This document shows positions 1-11,545 of a DNA stretch of 64,000 bases, piece by piece. The notes beneath the pieces were generated by a model that saw only the letters and a list, made by a program, of their open reading frames with translations, made no database searches and was not told the DNA's origin. Source of the stretch: Vicugna pacos (lineage: Eukaryota; Chordata; Mammalia; Artiodactyla; Camelidae); assembly GCF_048564905.1 (NCBI RefSeq), contig NC_132991.1:52769501-52833500 (forward strand). The letters run 5' to 3'. Position 1 is the first letter of the stretch; every line of letters starts with the position of its first letter. Position numbers and translations under genes: made by a program.

Positions 1-929
1 ACATAATTCAGCCTTTTAGAAAGTCACCAGAGGGTCATGCCACTGTGTCAGTGAAGGTGTTCAAACACCATGGAAGAGTACTAGTTACATAAATCTGAAT
101 GCCAATGACTCTTACCAATGAAAAGGGTGTGGCTTGTGAAATCTAAACAGGTAGGCAATGTATACTACTGGGTTTGGTGGAACATTCTACTTACATGACT
201 TTTATGGTACTGCTTCAGCCTAGGTTGACACAGGAGGAATCAAGAATGTACTCAGGTTTGGGGATCTCACAGGGCTCACACCCCTCTGAACCCATCTCAG
301 TTTGGAACCTTAGAAGGAAGGACTGCTCCTCCCTTTTCACCTCTTGGGAGTGAGTCATCCTACATTCTGAGACAGTGCAGAAATTCCAGGCAGCCTCAGA
401 GTTCCCACCATTTACTCATTGTTGTCCCATGATTTGCACTGCTGAATCATTTATTCACTCAGCAACTGATTCATTCAGATGCAAAGAGGAGGAAGGAGAA
501 TTCAGAAAAATTCACATGAATAATTTTCAAAAATCCCTATCAGGATTTGATTATAATTAGCAATGCATATATGTTAAAGGGAAAAAGCTACTAACGTCAG
601 CCTGGATGATGAAATTAGGAAAGAGCACTACAACTAACTTTTATTCCAAAGACTTTTCTCTAGGTCTAGGTTATTTTGGGAGGATTGATTCCTATGGGAA
701 AAGGAATTTACAAACAAAAAATGTTATATAATCCAAATTTTGAAAATTTTTTTCACTAAGTTAAAATACTTTTTGAAAAATGTATATTATAAATAACTCA
801 TTAACCCTACAAAAATCCCCAAAGATTACTATTTATAATACTTTTATGGGTATTAGAGACAACTGGAACTTAAGGTAACAGAATATGATATTCCAAAGTA
901 AGAAACTTCAGTCACAAAGACTTTCTTAC
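1..929. other. PDE1A intron, partial; nothing assigned
   Basis: AT-rich intronic DNA on the 3' side of the catalytic exon. I found no exon matching the next PDE1A segment (HWLTELEIL...), no SINE and no recognisable LINE. The plus-strand open frame at 375-560 has no coding signature. Confidence 0.6.
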
Positions 930-1070
930 CATGATACCTGTATGAAGCATTATGTAATGCACAGTTTGAGTGACATCAGCTGCATGAATCAAATTGTGAT
1001 ATGGGTTTTTGTACTTGCTGTAACCAACTTCTAAAGCTTCTGCAAAGGCAATTAGGCAAGAAACAGGAAT
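930..1070 (-). CDS. PDE1A: PDE1A catalytic exon with YHNLIHA motif
   Basis: A phase 0-0 exon of 141 nt, 47 codons, reading IPVSCLIAFAEALEVGYSKY, then KNPYHNLIHAADVTQTVHYI and MLHTGIM, about residues 195-241. In class I phosphodiesterases the first His of YHNxxHA is the general acid and the second is a metal ligand. Counted on PDE1A2 they are His219 and His223, and both are present. The donor is the strong ATG|GTAAGA. The acceptor TTTCCACAG has only a short pyrimidine run, with AT-rich sequence upstream. The longer open frame on this strand (912-1157) includes intron on both sides. The next expected exon, starting HWLTELEIL with the remaining metal ligands further on, is not in bases 1-929 and must lie outside the window. 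Confidence 0.97.
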
Positions 1071-2086
1071 CTGTGGAAAGTAATAATTATGATTATATTT
1101 TGACCAAAAGAGTGGCACTAAATCAACATGAGCACAGAAATGTTTGGGATAGAACACAGTAGTGAGTCAGATGTGGGCAGTAGTTTCTTGAAGGTAATTT
1201 TGGACTGTTCTGAAAAAAACACTTCATTAACCTGTCAGCTTTCGATGCTGAGAAGGATTGTAACCCCCAAGTGTTTAATTAAGACAGACGAAATAATAGA
1301 TTTACCAACACAGAATCTTTAAAAATTTGTGTGCCTTCCAGAGTCAGGTAAGAAGGCTAGTTCTTAAAGGAGTAAGATTTTTCCATTTACAACTGGAGAA
1401 GTCTAGTTTCTCTATCAGTAATTCAAGGGGGCTAAAATAAATGACCTGCCAGTACTGTCTAACTCTAAAAATACCATGATTCCATAAGTACAAGCTGTAG
1501 GGTGCTCAGAAATCTGAATCAAATCTGTTGCTGAGATGGCTGCAAATGAAGTTAATTGGAACCCCTTTCATTTAAGTTTAAGGAGAGCTGCCAATAATGG
1601 TTCATTTTGTATTTTAGGAAAATCATACTTCTTTAAGACATAGCTTCTAATCTTTGCACTAATGTTTCATGAATAAGTCAGAGGGATGTTTGTATTTTGT
1701 TGGAGTGAGGCTATGATGGTCTTATGATACCCAAGTGGATATACAGATATGCCAGTGGTTTGTGGAGAATAGCTATATGATGAGGTGAACGCATTCCCTT
1801 AGTTCTGTGACTTGCCAACCAGAAACATTTTAAAATGAATTAATGACTCAGTGTTCTGGATTTTCATTCTTATTCAGAAAACTAATCCTAGGGGGAGGGT
1901 ATAGCTCAGTGGTGGAGTGAGTGCTTAGCATGCAAGAGATCCTGGGTTCAATCCCTAGTACCTCCATTAAAATAAAAAATAAATAAATAAACCAAATTAC
2001 CTCCCCGAACAAACAAAAAAATTTTTTAAAAACTTAAAAAAAAAAAGAATTCCAAGAGCATTTTACTTTTGTTCTATATTTCTGAC
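1071..2086. other. PDE1A intron (1,016 bp)
   Basis: Short intron between the DVDKW exon and the YHNLIHA exon. Apart from the camelid SINE at 1890-2046, next to its donor end, I see nothing recognisable. Confidence 0.8.
1890..2046 (+). repeat. Camelid tRNA-derived SINE (Vic-1 type)
   Basis: The head GGGGGAGGGTATAGCTCAGTG carries an A-box-like segment. The internal TGGGTTCAATCCC is a B-box-like segment of an RNA polymerase III promoter. Then come TACCTCCATTAAAATAAA, an ATAA-rich stretch, ATTACCTCCCC and a terminal run of 11 A. It is oriented opposite to PDE1A. No convincing target-site duplication was found. It sits 40 nt from the splice donor of the 2087-2203 exon. It is a SINE rather than a tRNA gene: it lacks a foldable anticodon arm and has the A-rich tail. 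Confidence 0.93.
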
Positions 2087-2203
2087 CTTGAAACGGTTGA
2101 TAAGATCATATCTGGTAAATAGCTCATAAATCATAAACTTCAGACTATGTTCTCCACTTGCTTCATTTAAGGCAAACACATCAAAAGACCATTTATCAAC
2201 ATC
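2087..2203 (-). CDS. PDE1A: PDE1A coding exon: start of catalytic region (DVDKWSF...INRFK)
   Basis: A phase 0-0 exon of 117 nt, 39 codons, from DVDKWSFDVFALNEASGEHS to YDLINRFK, about residues 156-194. It forms the first helices of the PDE catalytic domain; the W-x-F-x-x-F spacing is typical of mammalian class I phosphodiesterases. The acceptor is TTTTTTTCCTACAG. The donor is AAG|GTCAGA, with C at intron position 3, and is the weakest-looking donor of the five. A camelid SINE begins 40 nt inside the downstream intron and places U-rich runs near this donor (see findings). Confidence 0.96.
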
Positions 2204-5037
2204 CTGTAGGAAAAAAAGGTAAATATTTTAGATGACAATATCATATGGTCTGTTTCTTTCTTTGAAAAACTCTTGGAAAGATCAAGCATTGTACATCCAG
2301 TGGGTCACATTTCAATTCAGCACATCAAACTCTATTTTTACCGGTGTCTGGTATGGCAGGGACACTTAATACCTATGGATCCACAAAAGTGAGGTCAGTA
2401 GTGCTTAAGATCTTCCCCTTAATCCCAAAGATATCCAATTTGATGTAATAAGCCTGATAACACTATAATGCTGCCCTAATCCTTAATCTCTCTCTAAATG
2501 CATGCCATAAATCATTTTCCCAGAGTGGGCCTCATTTTAAGATAGAATTGCAGGTTATGTGGGTGATGTCAATTGGGGGATAGAGGGAAGATAGCTCCAA
2601 ATTTATCTTTCCCACCCACCCACCTGCTACACTGCTTGAAATTCCACCATGTAAGAGTAATTTGGTTTAAAACTTTGATATTTTATATCTCTTTAAAGCT
2701 CCAAATGCTCTAGAGAGAGAGAGTACTCTTTATAGGTAGAGTAAGACTATCTTATTACTCACCCTAACCTTGGCTGATTCATTTATACTTTCTGCCAGGG
2801 ACAGAGGGTAAGATAAAAGAAGTGGCCTCTTGATTGAGGAGAAGGATAGTAATTTTGGCATTTCAGGCAGTCTCCTAGGGAAGTGGTCAGGCCTGTAGGA
2901 AAACAGATTCCCTAGGAAAGAACCCCTTGACTATGGAAAAGAGGGCAGTGGGTTGATGTATCAAACCACTCCAGCTACATCACATTTATGCTGAAGGTAA
3001 TTTTAGGACACAAACTTGTGGAGGAGTCCATGAAATGGACTTATAGCAAGTGATATTAGTACATTAGGGAGGCATTAATGTAAAGCTTGCTTTATAACAC
3101 TAAATAAATCACTGAAATAAAAAAAAACTAAAGAAATATAGCAGTCAGTTCTAATGATTATCAAAAACTATTAGTAAAGAAGGTCTAATGTTTGCATACA
3201 CACAGCAGGTTTGGTATTGAGCAGTAAGTGAATAGCCTTAAAGCTCTATATTAATATTGAATTCAAACAGGCCCTGTTTAGAACTTCATCCATTTAACAT
3301 GCTTTTACAGAGGCTAACAGTATGTGCTATAACATGCTGAGACTAAACTGCAAATCTGATAACAAATATTCAAACCATCTGTTAAAAGTATTTCTTTTCA
3401 CAAACAGTAAAAACAATGGTATTTTTAATCACTTGGAAACACCAATAAAATGTTTTGTGATTTGCTTATGTGCCTCAATTAGTTAAATTCCTTGCATTTG
3501 GTCCCAATTTGATTCCCAAACACTTGCTTATCTGTTTGTAAATTTAAAATCTCTCACAGTTCTGTTAGAAGGTATTTTACCATCAGTAAAGCTCAAAGAA
3601 GCTCACAAATCTCGTCAAATCACAAAGCTAATACAGGAGAATTTGTTCATACTGTTAGAAGGCTGCTAGTTGCAGTTCCTGCTAGGGGTTTCCCACTGTG
3701 CACAAGGTTAGCTCTCCATTTCTTGGAGATTTTTATCAACAATGACGATTTACACCTGTAAACTACTGCAGATGCTAGGCTTTTACGTTGTCACACTGAA
3801 AACAAACAAGACAAGGAGGTATTTCAGGAAGTCAGAATTAAAACATTCTTTATTTAGTGATAGTTCTCCTCAACCTGCTAGTTCATATGTTTTCTCTACA
3901 CATTTTAGAAAAACGTTACATTCTCTCATATCAAAATACTCTGTGAGTTGGTTTCTAAGCAAAATGAATAAATAAAAATTAGTAATTCTCTTGCCCACAG
4001 TTGAGGAAATAATGAAATCAAAACATCTCAAGAACCAAGGAGTATTAACATCTGATAACGTGACATTTCAGTTATATATTTGCTTCTTTAATAGCTTTAG
4101 AACATAAAAATGAAAAAAAGCTTCCAAGAAAAGCAAACTACCTTTTTAAATGAAAAGATTAAAGCCTAATATGCTGCAGAGAAAAGACAAATGCAAAGAG
4201 GTACTTAAAAGGAAATTAAAGAACAAAAGAAAGCAATATAAATTTAAACTAGGAAAAGAGTTTACTAAATCAGAAATAAAGCAACCCAGTATATTCTGTT
4301 GTCAGTAATCCTTACATTCTTGGTTAATACAGGAAAACCCCCATAAAACTGTGAGAGGAGACAAAGATGAATTTCCTACCCAAATTAAGTGACAGAAATA
4401 AGGAAAACACACACACACAATGGGGACGAGTAAGTGAGTACAAAACTTTCACCACATTAAATGTAAAGTTTTGACTCTAGTTATTTCTAATACATATAAT
4501 ACTACAGTTGAGCCTCTAACTAGGTAGCCAAAGGAAAAGCCAGAGATAAGAAAGATGAATTTCTTTTTTTGTTTTTTTCTTAATTTTATTGTACTTTTAA
4601 TATCTTCTCAGACCTAAAATTCTAAACAATTTTCTTCCATATAAGTTTTATCCTTCAACCATATTTGACTAAAACATGTTTTCATAACACATTCAATTCT
4701 TTCACAATATATAGTAACAAAATACATGTATTTTGACAAATTCTGGTGCCATTTGAAAATTGAATTCAAGATCCACTTAAATAAAGCATGAAGAAAAAAA
4801 TCACATGTATGTGTATATAGATATAGATATAGATGTCTGTTAGTGTAAATCGATCCTCATTTAAGTCTACAGTGGGTCATGATTTGGAACACATGACATT
4901 TTGTAAATGGTTACAATATTTTTTACATTCTAAAATGTAAGCTGTAGCAAAGACCTATACTCATTTTCTCCTAGCCATTTTAAGGAGATTTTAAAAAATG
5001 ACTATTTGAAAAACTAAGATAATTGAAATTTTTTCAC
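2204..5037. other. PDE1A intron (2,834 bp), no assigned content
   Basis: AT-rich sequence with a short GA run near 2714, a short CA run near 4411 and a GATATA run near 4816. I recognise no SINE, LINE or coding exon. The open frame at 3742-3975 lies on the strand opposite PDE1A and has no family resemblance. Confidence 0.6.
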
Positions 5038-5104
5038 CTTTAATGTTACTATGACAGCTTCTGGATATGCCAAGCCAACCATGTGATAGGACTTTCTGTA
5101 CATT
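5038..5104 (-). CDS. PDE1A: PDE1A coding exon: MYRKSYHMVGLAYPEAVIVTLK segment
   Basis: A 67-nt exon, too short to stand out as an open frame. One base completes the Arg codon from the exon at 11363; 22 codons then run from MYRKSYHMVGLAYPEA to VIVTLK, about residues 134-155, ending on a codon boundary. It links the second calmodulin-binding site to the catalytic domain. The acceptor on the gene strand is ideal, TTTTTCTTTTTCAG, and the donor is AAG|GTGAAA, which is moderately weak. The Ser in KSYH and the Glu in PEAV agree with my recollection of the bovine protein; human has Thr and Ala there. Joining it keeps the frame open on both sides. Confidence 0.95.
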
Positions 5105-6804
5105 CTGAAAAAGAAAAATAAGCATACATACAAAAATCATTTACTCAAAGTTTTCAACTATTTCTTAAAAACAAGGAAAAAAATTACCTTTGACTTGTTC
5201 ACCTTGTATCATTAGTTACAAGCTCCCTTTGTGGCAACGATGATAACTACTGTCCTAAGCATCTACAATCTGACAAACGTAAATGGTATTTTGTTTACTC
5301 ACAACCACCCTAAAAGTCAATGTGATTTTAGTTTCTAGTTAAGAGATCTTTCACTAAACTTCATCTTATTAAAAAAAAGACTGTCCTTTGCATGTGCAAC
5401 AACACTTTTTAGCACACCACCGTATCCATGACAAGTAGTCTTGTTTTGTATCTATTTGTGTTCCAAAATTTTCAGTCTGGAAGCCCAAGGTCATTACAGT
5501 ATTTCCTTCGTAGATTTCTTTTTTACAAAATGGAAATTATAGAAGGGAATATGTAGTGTCATCAGAATTCACACAGCTTTTTTCTTTTAGTTAAGAATAT
5601 TGGGGGAGACCATATTGACAAAAATTGCTTAAGTTTGTTCAAATTATCATTTAGTATTATTTAATAAAGATTACCCATCCAGAAAGAACAAAGGTATTTC
5701 CATTTTTATGATAACATCAATAACAAAAATATTTTTTATTAATCAGTAATTTGTTGAATGTTTCCATCTTCCAGTGGGCAACCAAGATGACATAAACAAA
5801 ATATGAGAAACCCCTCCATTGGTTCATGCGAAAATAGATTCAACTTGATACCCTAATGTGTAGAAAAGCAATCAGCTTCTAATCAGGACCGAAAGATACA
5901 TGATTTCTCCACAAAGTTCCATGAAGAAAGAAGTTAACTGATTATCAGTCATGTCCCTTAATTTTATATGTCAGCCCACAAGCAAGCTGCATGCCTACAC
6001 TATATTGCAGTAACTTCTCCTCTCAAGATGCCTGGACAAAACCTTAATTTAATGATTATATCACCAATTTATACTAGGGCTCAATATAAGAAATAGTCAT
6101 TTAGAAAATATTCTGCATTGTTTATAAAACCACTATGGGGGATACTAACTTTTTTGATTCAGTGTACCTTATATTAAAAATTGTAAGACATATTACTTGG
6201 TTGTATATAAAAGCTATCATTTTTTTTAAGATAACAAAAGCCAAGTAATTCATCATGTTTTGCTTTTTCATTTTGACTTCTTGGAAGTTCAGAATTAATA
6301 TATTATTTTTACTTACATCAAAACTAGGCTTTCTTCAGACAAAGTATCTACCTATTTAATTAGAGACCTTGTTACTTTATTTCATGTTCCCATATGTTTA
6401 TTTTAAATGACCTTAAATAATTTTTAGATGTTGGCAATTAGTTATAGTAAAAAAAATTATCCTTATCCTCTATTTCAATTGGAAGATTTCAGAGCAGCTT
6501 GTTAGAAAAATACTTAATATATATTAATTACTACACTGAGATATTTATAATTGTTCTGCTCTTGCAGGGCAAGGAAACTATTTAATCACATTCCCTATAA
6601 AAGACCCAGAAAATAATTACTGTCAGTAATGTTATTTAGTTCTTTTTCTTTTTTGGGAAAACAAACAGTATTTTCTATTTTTGAATCATTAGTGAAAAAT
6701 GGAGATACAGGAGAAATGGAAGGGTGATAGACAAGGAAAAAAGTCAGGAATAAGGAATTTTTAAAAATTAAGTAACTTTAAATCAATGTGTCTTCATGGC
6801 GCAG

Positions 6805-7020
6805 AAAGGCAGTATGATGTAGCAAAGAGCACGCTTTGAATCACAGGTTAGACACTCACTAGTTGTATGACCTCTGGAAAACTATTTAATGTCACTCATT
6901 TGTAAAATGAGGGTAATTATAAGGTTTTAGTGAAGACTAAATGATATAAATGCCTAGCATAGTATTATAAGTACTCAATATAAGAAAGCCATTATTACTA
7001 ATGTTACTGTTATTACTCTG
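6805..7020 (+). repeat. MIR SINE fragment
   Basis: Recognisable MIR order: AGCAAAGAGCACGCTTTGAA, then ACTAGTTGTATGACCTCTGG, then ATTTGTAAAATGAGGGTAAT, then CCTAGCATAGTA and an ATTATTACTA tail. It is diverged, as expected of this old mammalian family. Confidence 0.75.
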
Positions 7021-7569
7021 CAGCCAATGCCATTGGCTTCAGTTCTTACATTGTTTAAGACTCTTTGGGCTCAGTGAGAACTCTGCTGTTTCTTAGACTT
7101 GGAGTAGGCTGAGAAATGAATATCACTGTATATTCTCATTATATGGAAGGTAAAGAAAGACAAGGAAGAGGATTACTCTTCTAAGGAGATAGGAGAGAAA
7201 CTTCCCCATCATTCTATAACTCTATAGGTGGGAACAGAATATTAGGATGAAAACTTAGAAATAGAAAATTAGGATGACTCATTCTGGAATCAGAACGATG
7301 TGGGAGAAGCCTTAATACAGTTGCTCTACAGTTGAGTAAATAGTCAACATATTACAAGTGGCTGAACAAGAAAAATGAATTTCCTGCACTCCAACATGTA
7401 ATAACAGTCCAGATGGAAATACGTTGGATTACTTTTGGAAGGTTTTTACTATAGTTACAAAAATTAATTCAAGGGCAATTTGTCATTACCTGGCATAGTG
7501 AACCCGAAAATGCGCACAACAGAACAGTCTCACTAGGGCATGCATCTCAGAGAAACGTGTGCGAATATG

Positions 7570-7930
7570 CCTTAGGTGATAGTGTAAGATCACTCATTGC
7601 ATAAACAACCTAAATCTTTATAGACTTTTTGGGAAATTGATCAAAAAAAATAAAGAGAATTGGTAAATAAATTGAGGTATATTTATGTATTGGATTAGTC
7701 TAGAGCCTTAAAAATGAATGAATTAAACAGTTGCATCTAGCAACATGAATATTCTCAAAAACATAGTGTTGAGACAAAAAAAAAATTAAGCTCTGGAAGG
7801 TTTTGCAAACTATGATACCATTAATTAGTTATCTCTAACCAAGGGGACGGAGGTGGGGGAATAGGATTGAGGAGGTTTGGCCATATGCATTTACCATATT
7901 TGTAATGATATATTTCTAAAAAATAAATCC
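7570..7930 (+). repeat. Old L1 (L1M) 3' end
   Basis: AACAACCTAAATCTTTATAG, GGTAAATAAATTGAGGTATA and CCTTAAAAATGAATGAATT match the ancient L1M pattern of ORF2 end plus 3' untranslated region. It ends in AAATAAATCCAAAGAAAA. Heavily diverged; no target duplication seen. Confidence 0.6.
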
Positions 7931-8854
7931 AAAGAAAATTTTTAAGAAATGGAAAAACAATAACTTAAAAATTATCTTATGTTAGACACTGTGCTAGGCA
8001 AGAGGCTAGTTAGTGGAGAACAAGGGAAATATAAGTGCTGCTTCCATGGGGCTTATTCAGGTGAAGATGGACAATAAATAGGAAATTACATATGATTACA
8101 AACAGCACTAAGTGTTACGTGGTAAACCACTGGTTGCGGCAGAGAAAGTGATGAAGGAATACAGAGTGATCAGGAAAGGCCTGTGGAAAGACAGAAAGGG
8201 CCGCCGGGGAAGGAAGGGAATAGCAGGATTGTTGGCCCCAGGGGAAGAGAGTTTAGGAATATTCAAGGAGTTGAAATCACACTAATGTAGATATTCAGTT
8301 AAGGATAAGTAACATTAGATGAATCTGGAAGGTAAAGGGGGCCTAATCATGCAAAGCCATGATTCAGAAGTTGCCTTTAATGCCAGTTGAAATGGTAAAA
8401 GCTATCAGATGGTTTTAAGCTAAAGAATGACAGGAACTACTTTATTCTTTAAAAATCACTCTAGAGTGACTTGTTTACAGAAGGCAAGTAAGGAAGAGGG
8501 CAGCCCAGTTGAAAGCTGTAATCGTATTTCTGATGGCAGGTGACAAGGCTTAGATTGGGGTTGTAGGAGTGAGGATGAGAAAGTGAGTAGGTTCAGGATA
8601 CACTGGGGTAAGCAAATTCCCTGGATGTACTGAGGTAATGATTCTTGGGAGGAGATACTTGAGAGAAGACTCAAGAAGGCTTTCTGACTTTCAAGATTGA
8701 AGATGATTATTTTTGAAAGCTCAGGATAATCATATTCCACTCTGTTCATGCATTTACTAATGGGGATTCACAGGTAAAAAAAAAATTATGTTTCAATATG
8801 TTTTTAGCTCATTGATTTTTTTCAAGACTGTTTACTAATTTGGTTAACTTCTAT

Positions 8855-8998
8855 AATATCTTGATATTTATACAGGCTATTAAATAAAATGTTTTATGTA
8901 CATATGAAAAAATATCTTAACATGAAATATCTTGATATTTATATAGGCTATTAAATAAAATATTTTATGTACATATGAAAAAATGAAAGTTTAACATG
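8855..8998. repeat. 71-bp direct tandem duplication
   Basis: AATATCTTGATATTTATA starts at 8855 and again at 8926. The two copies share about 54 bases with only two substitutions before diverging near their ends. AT-rich intronic DNA with no coding content. Confidence 0.9.
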
Positions 8999-9996
8999 TC
9001 AATATATTTCACAGAATTCTTAATTTTTCTATTTAACGGGAATGGAAATTTAGTTGGTTTACTTCTATAATTTGCATTTCTTTTCAGTTTGCCAAGTTCT
9101 GCAACATTTTCTTCAAAAGAAAAGAAAATATACATTCCTTCAGTAAAGCAAACATACTGTCTTTTATTTCTGATTCTCTCACTGACTTTCTGAACCACTA
9201 TTTAGATGTTTCCAAATTGATATTATGGAATATTGATAGCTGTCATAAATTTGCCTAAGTTGTTTTAAAAATAGGAATATGATTATTAAAATTCTTTCTC
9301 TCCACCCCATCTCTCTGTTTCAGATTTCTGGTCCCACCTGGCAGAGTTAGGAACAATTTATGCATTAGGGGTGGGAGGAGTGTCACCTCATCTAACTAAT
9401 CATGCTTATTATGTTCATGATACTTATTATGAGGATACTTTCATCAAAACCTATTAGATATGGTTAAGAAATAGAAAAAAATAATTTGAATGATCACTGA
9501 GTACTTGTTATTTTGGGTAACATAGACATAAACCAAGATCCTAGAAACATTACGTTTTATGGTTATAATACATCTTTAAATCACAATGAATACTTCTTAC
9601 AATGCATTGTCATTTAAATTTTTAGAAACCCAAGAGTGCTTCTCATTGTTCCTTTAGCAGAGGAAAATTAAAGTTTATAAAGTTCATTAGCAGTAATAAC
9701 TAGAGATGTCAGAAGATAAAAAAGATGTGGTCTCCTTTAAATTTAATTTTAAGTACACTGACAAAAGAGAATTTCTCTGTTCCTCAATTTTATTAGGTTT
9801 AAAAGTGTTACACTTTTCATAATAACTTAATATAATGTAATTGTTTTTTAATATAAGGGATTTCTAATAACTAGTTTTCAACTTTGTCAGATATAAGATG
9901 TTTATTTCAAGTCTTTTTGTAGTTTTAGTTCTAAAACATCTTGTTTCCAGACAGAAAAATAAACTGGTCTTAAGGGCTAAAGAATGTAAAATTGGG

Positions 9997-10798
9997 CTGG
10001 AGAGGATGTGGAGAAAAAGAAAGTCTCCTACACTGTTGGTAGGAATGTAATTTGGTGCAGCCATTAGGTAAAACAGTATGGAGATTTCTTAAAAAACTAA
10101 AAATAGAGTTACCACATGATCCAGCAATCCCACACCTGGGCATATATCTGGAGGAAACTCTAATTTGAAAAGATAAATGTACCCCAATGTTCATAGCAGC
10201 ACTATTTACAATAGCCAAGACAAGGTAGCGACATAAATGTCCATCGACAGATAACTGGATAAAGAAGATGTGGTGCATATGTGTATGTGTGTGTGTGTAT
10301 ATGTATGTATATATATATATATATATAAAATGAAATATTACTCAGCCATAAAAGAATGAAGTAATGCCATTTTCAGCAACTGATGGACCTAGAGATTATC
10401 AAACTTAGTTAAATAAATCAGTCAGAGAAAGACAAATATCATATGATATCACTTATACACGGAATCTTAAAAAAAAAAGACAAACGAACTTATTTATAAA
10501 ACAGAAACAGACTTAGACATAGAAAACAAAAAATTATGGTTAGCAAAGGGGAAAGGGGTAGAGGAGGGATAAACTAGGAATTTGTAATTAGCAGATACAA
10601 ACCACTGTACATAAAATAGATAAACAACAAAGTCCTCCTGTATAGCATAGGAAACTATATTCAATAGCTTGTAATAATCTATAATGGAAAAGAATATGAA
10701 AAAGATATATATATATATAAATAAAATGTATAACTAAATCACTATGCTGTGAAACAAACACAACATTGTAAATCAACTATACTTCAGTTAAAAAAATA
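9997..10798 (+). mobile_element. 5'-truncated L1 (ORF2 C-terminus plus 3' UTR) with target duplication
   Basis: It begins CTGGAGAGGATGTGGAGAAA, the conserved end of L1 ORF2, and passes CATAGCAGCACTATTTACAA and TACTCAGCCATAAAAGAATG. It ends ACATTGTAAATCAACTATAC plus an A-rich tail. The ORF2 frame is broken by substitutions and by a (TG)/(TA) expansion at about 10280-10327. Flanking 15-bp direct repeats at 9982-9996 (GAATGTAAAATTGGG) and 10799-10813 (GAACATAAAATTGAG) differ at three positions and look like the target-site duplication. Sense is opposite to PDE1A. Confidence 0.88.
10280..10327. repeat. (TG)n/(TA)n microsatellite inside an L1
   Basis: GTGTATGTGTGTGTGTGTAT runs into TATATATATATATATATATA, breaking the L1 ORF2 remnant at 9997-10798. 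Confidence 0.85.
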
Positions 10799-11362
10799 GA
10801 ACATAAAATTGAGTCATATTAACATGTGTTTCACATTAGAAACTCTGGTGATTTGACTCGGTGCTTCTAGGCGCCGTCAAGAGACAGAAATGTTAAAAAG
10901 CTCTTCAAGAAAATTAGACACGAGAGAGCTTTCCTCCATGATGGTAAGAGGATGGTCTTTTCTCTTTAGCGCAGAGAAGAGGCCCTTGATTTTGGTATGT
11001 AGTATAGAACCTATTTTATCAGATGTTACATTTATTCAGGTAAAATTAGCTTTGTAGCATATGAATGTATCATAATCATTTTTAAACAGTTATTTACAAA
11101 GGTTCATACGAGGTGAATAGTCATTTGAAAAGTCTTTAATCTTAGTTTTTACATCAATTTAAAATAAATAAAAATAATAAATCCAGGACAAGACATTTTT
11201 GCTGTAGGTAAATTCATCATAAAGTCCTATATCTATTCATTCTAGGTATACTTATAATTGCAGTTCTCCTCAATAAGGAAAATATGACTCTCATAATTTT
11301 GATATAGTAAGTATATTTGCTGCCTTTCAAATTTTGTCTTGCGATACCAACAGTCTACTAAC

Positions 11363-11545
11363 CTTTCCACAAAAATTCCAGCTTGAACAGCATGCACAAT
11401 GCTTCGAAATCTTGGTTTTTCCTCAGATTTCTTTTTCATCATCCCCATTTTCCGTGTAAAGGTAGAAGCCAACCAGTCCCGGACTTCCGATGGGACTGAA
11501 TCTGACTGAATGTCACTGAGTTCATCATCAGTATCCAGTAATCTT
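11363..11545 (-). CDS. PDE1A: PDE1A coding exon: inhibitory region and second calmodulin-binding site
   Basis: This 183-nt exon joins in frame to the exon at 31522 through a split Arg codon and ends in another split Arg codon. It encodes RLLDTDDELSDIQSDSVPSE, then VRDWLASTFTRKMG, a basic stretch, and FRSIVHAVQAGIFVER, about residues 72-133. The acidic N-terminal half belongs to the inhibitory segment. FRSIVHAVQAGIFVER is the main part of the second calmodulin-binding site. The Ser in FRS falls at position 120 when counted on PDE1A2, the site reported to be phosphorylated by protein kinase A with loss of calmodulin affinity. The acceptor is TTTTTTGTAG and the donor AAG|GTTAGT. An open frame runs past the donor into the intron, but it leaves the PDE1A sequence and is not used. 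Confidence 0.96.

Larger units (their letters stand above)
5105..11362. other. PDE1A intron (6,258 bp)
   Basis: Contains a MIR (6805-7020), an old L1 3' end (7570-7930), a 71-bp tandem duplication (8855-8998) and a younger L1 3' end with target-site duplications (9982-10813). The stretch around 7980-8600 looks like an ancient dispersed repeat, but I cannot name its family. The rest is unassigned AT-rich DNA. Confidence 0.7.

Noticed and set aside
912-1157. Minus-strand frame taken as a whole gene starting MFYPKHFC
   Set aside because: Only the part from IPVSC to HTGIM is exon; the ends are intron beyond the AG acceptor and GT donor.
1890-2046. A tRNA gene suggested by A-box and B-box like segments
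   Set aside because: The head continues into ACCTCC-ATTAAAATAA and an A-tail with no acceptor-stem closure or clear anticodon arm. The same unit recurs at 14049, so it is a SINE.
11242-11472. Reading through the donor at 11362 to extend PDE1A
   Set aside because: After GIFVER the frame leaves the PDE1A sequence; the family continues with MYRKSYH, which is the exon at 5038-5104.
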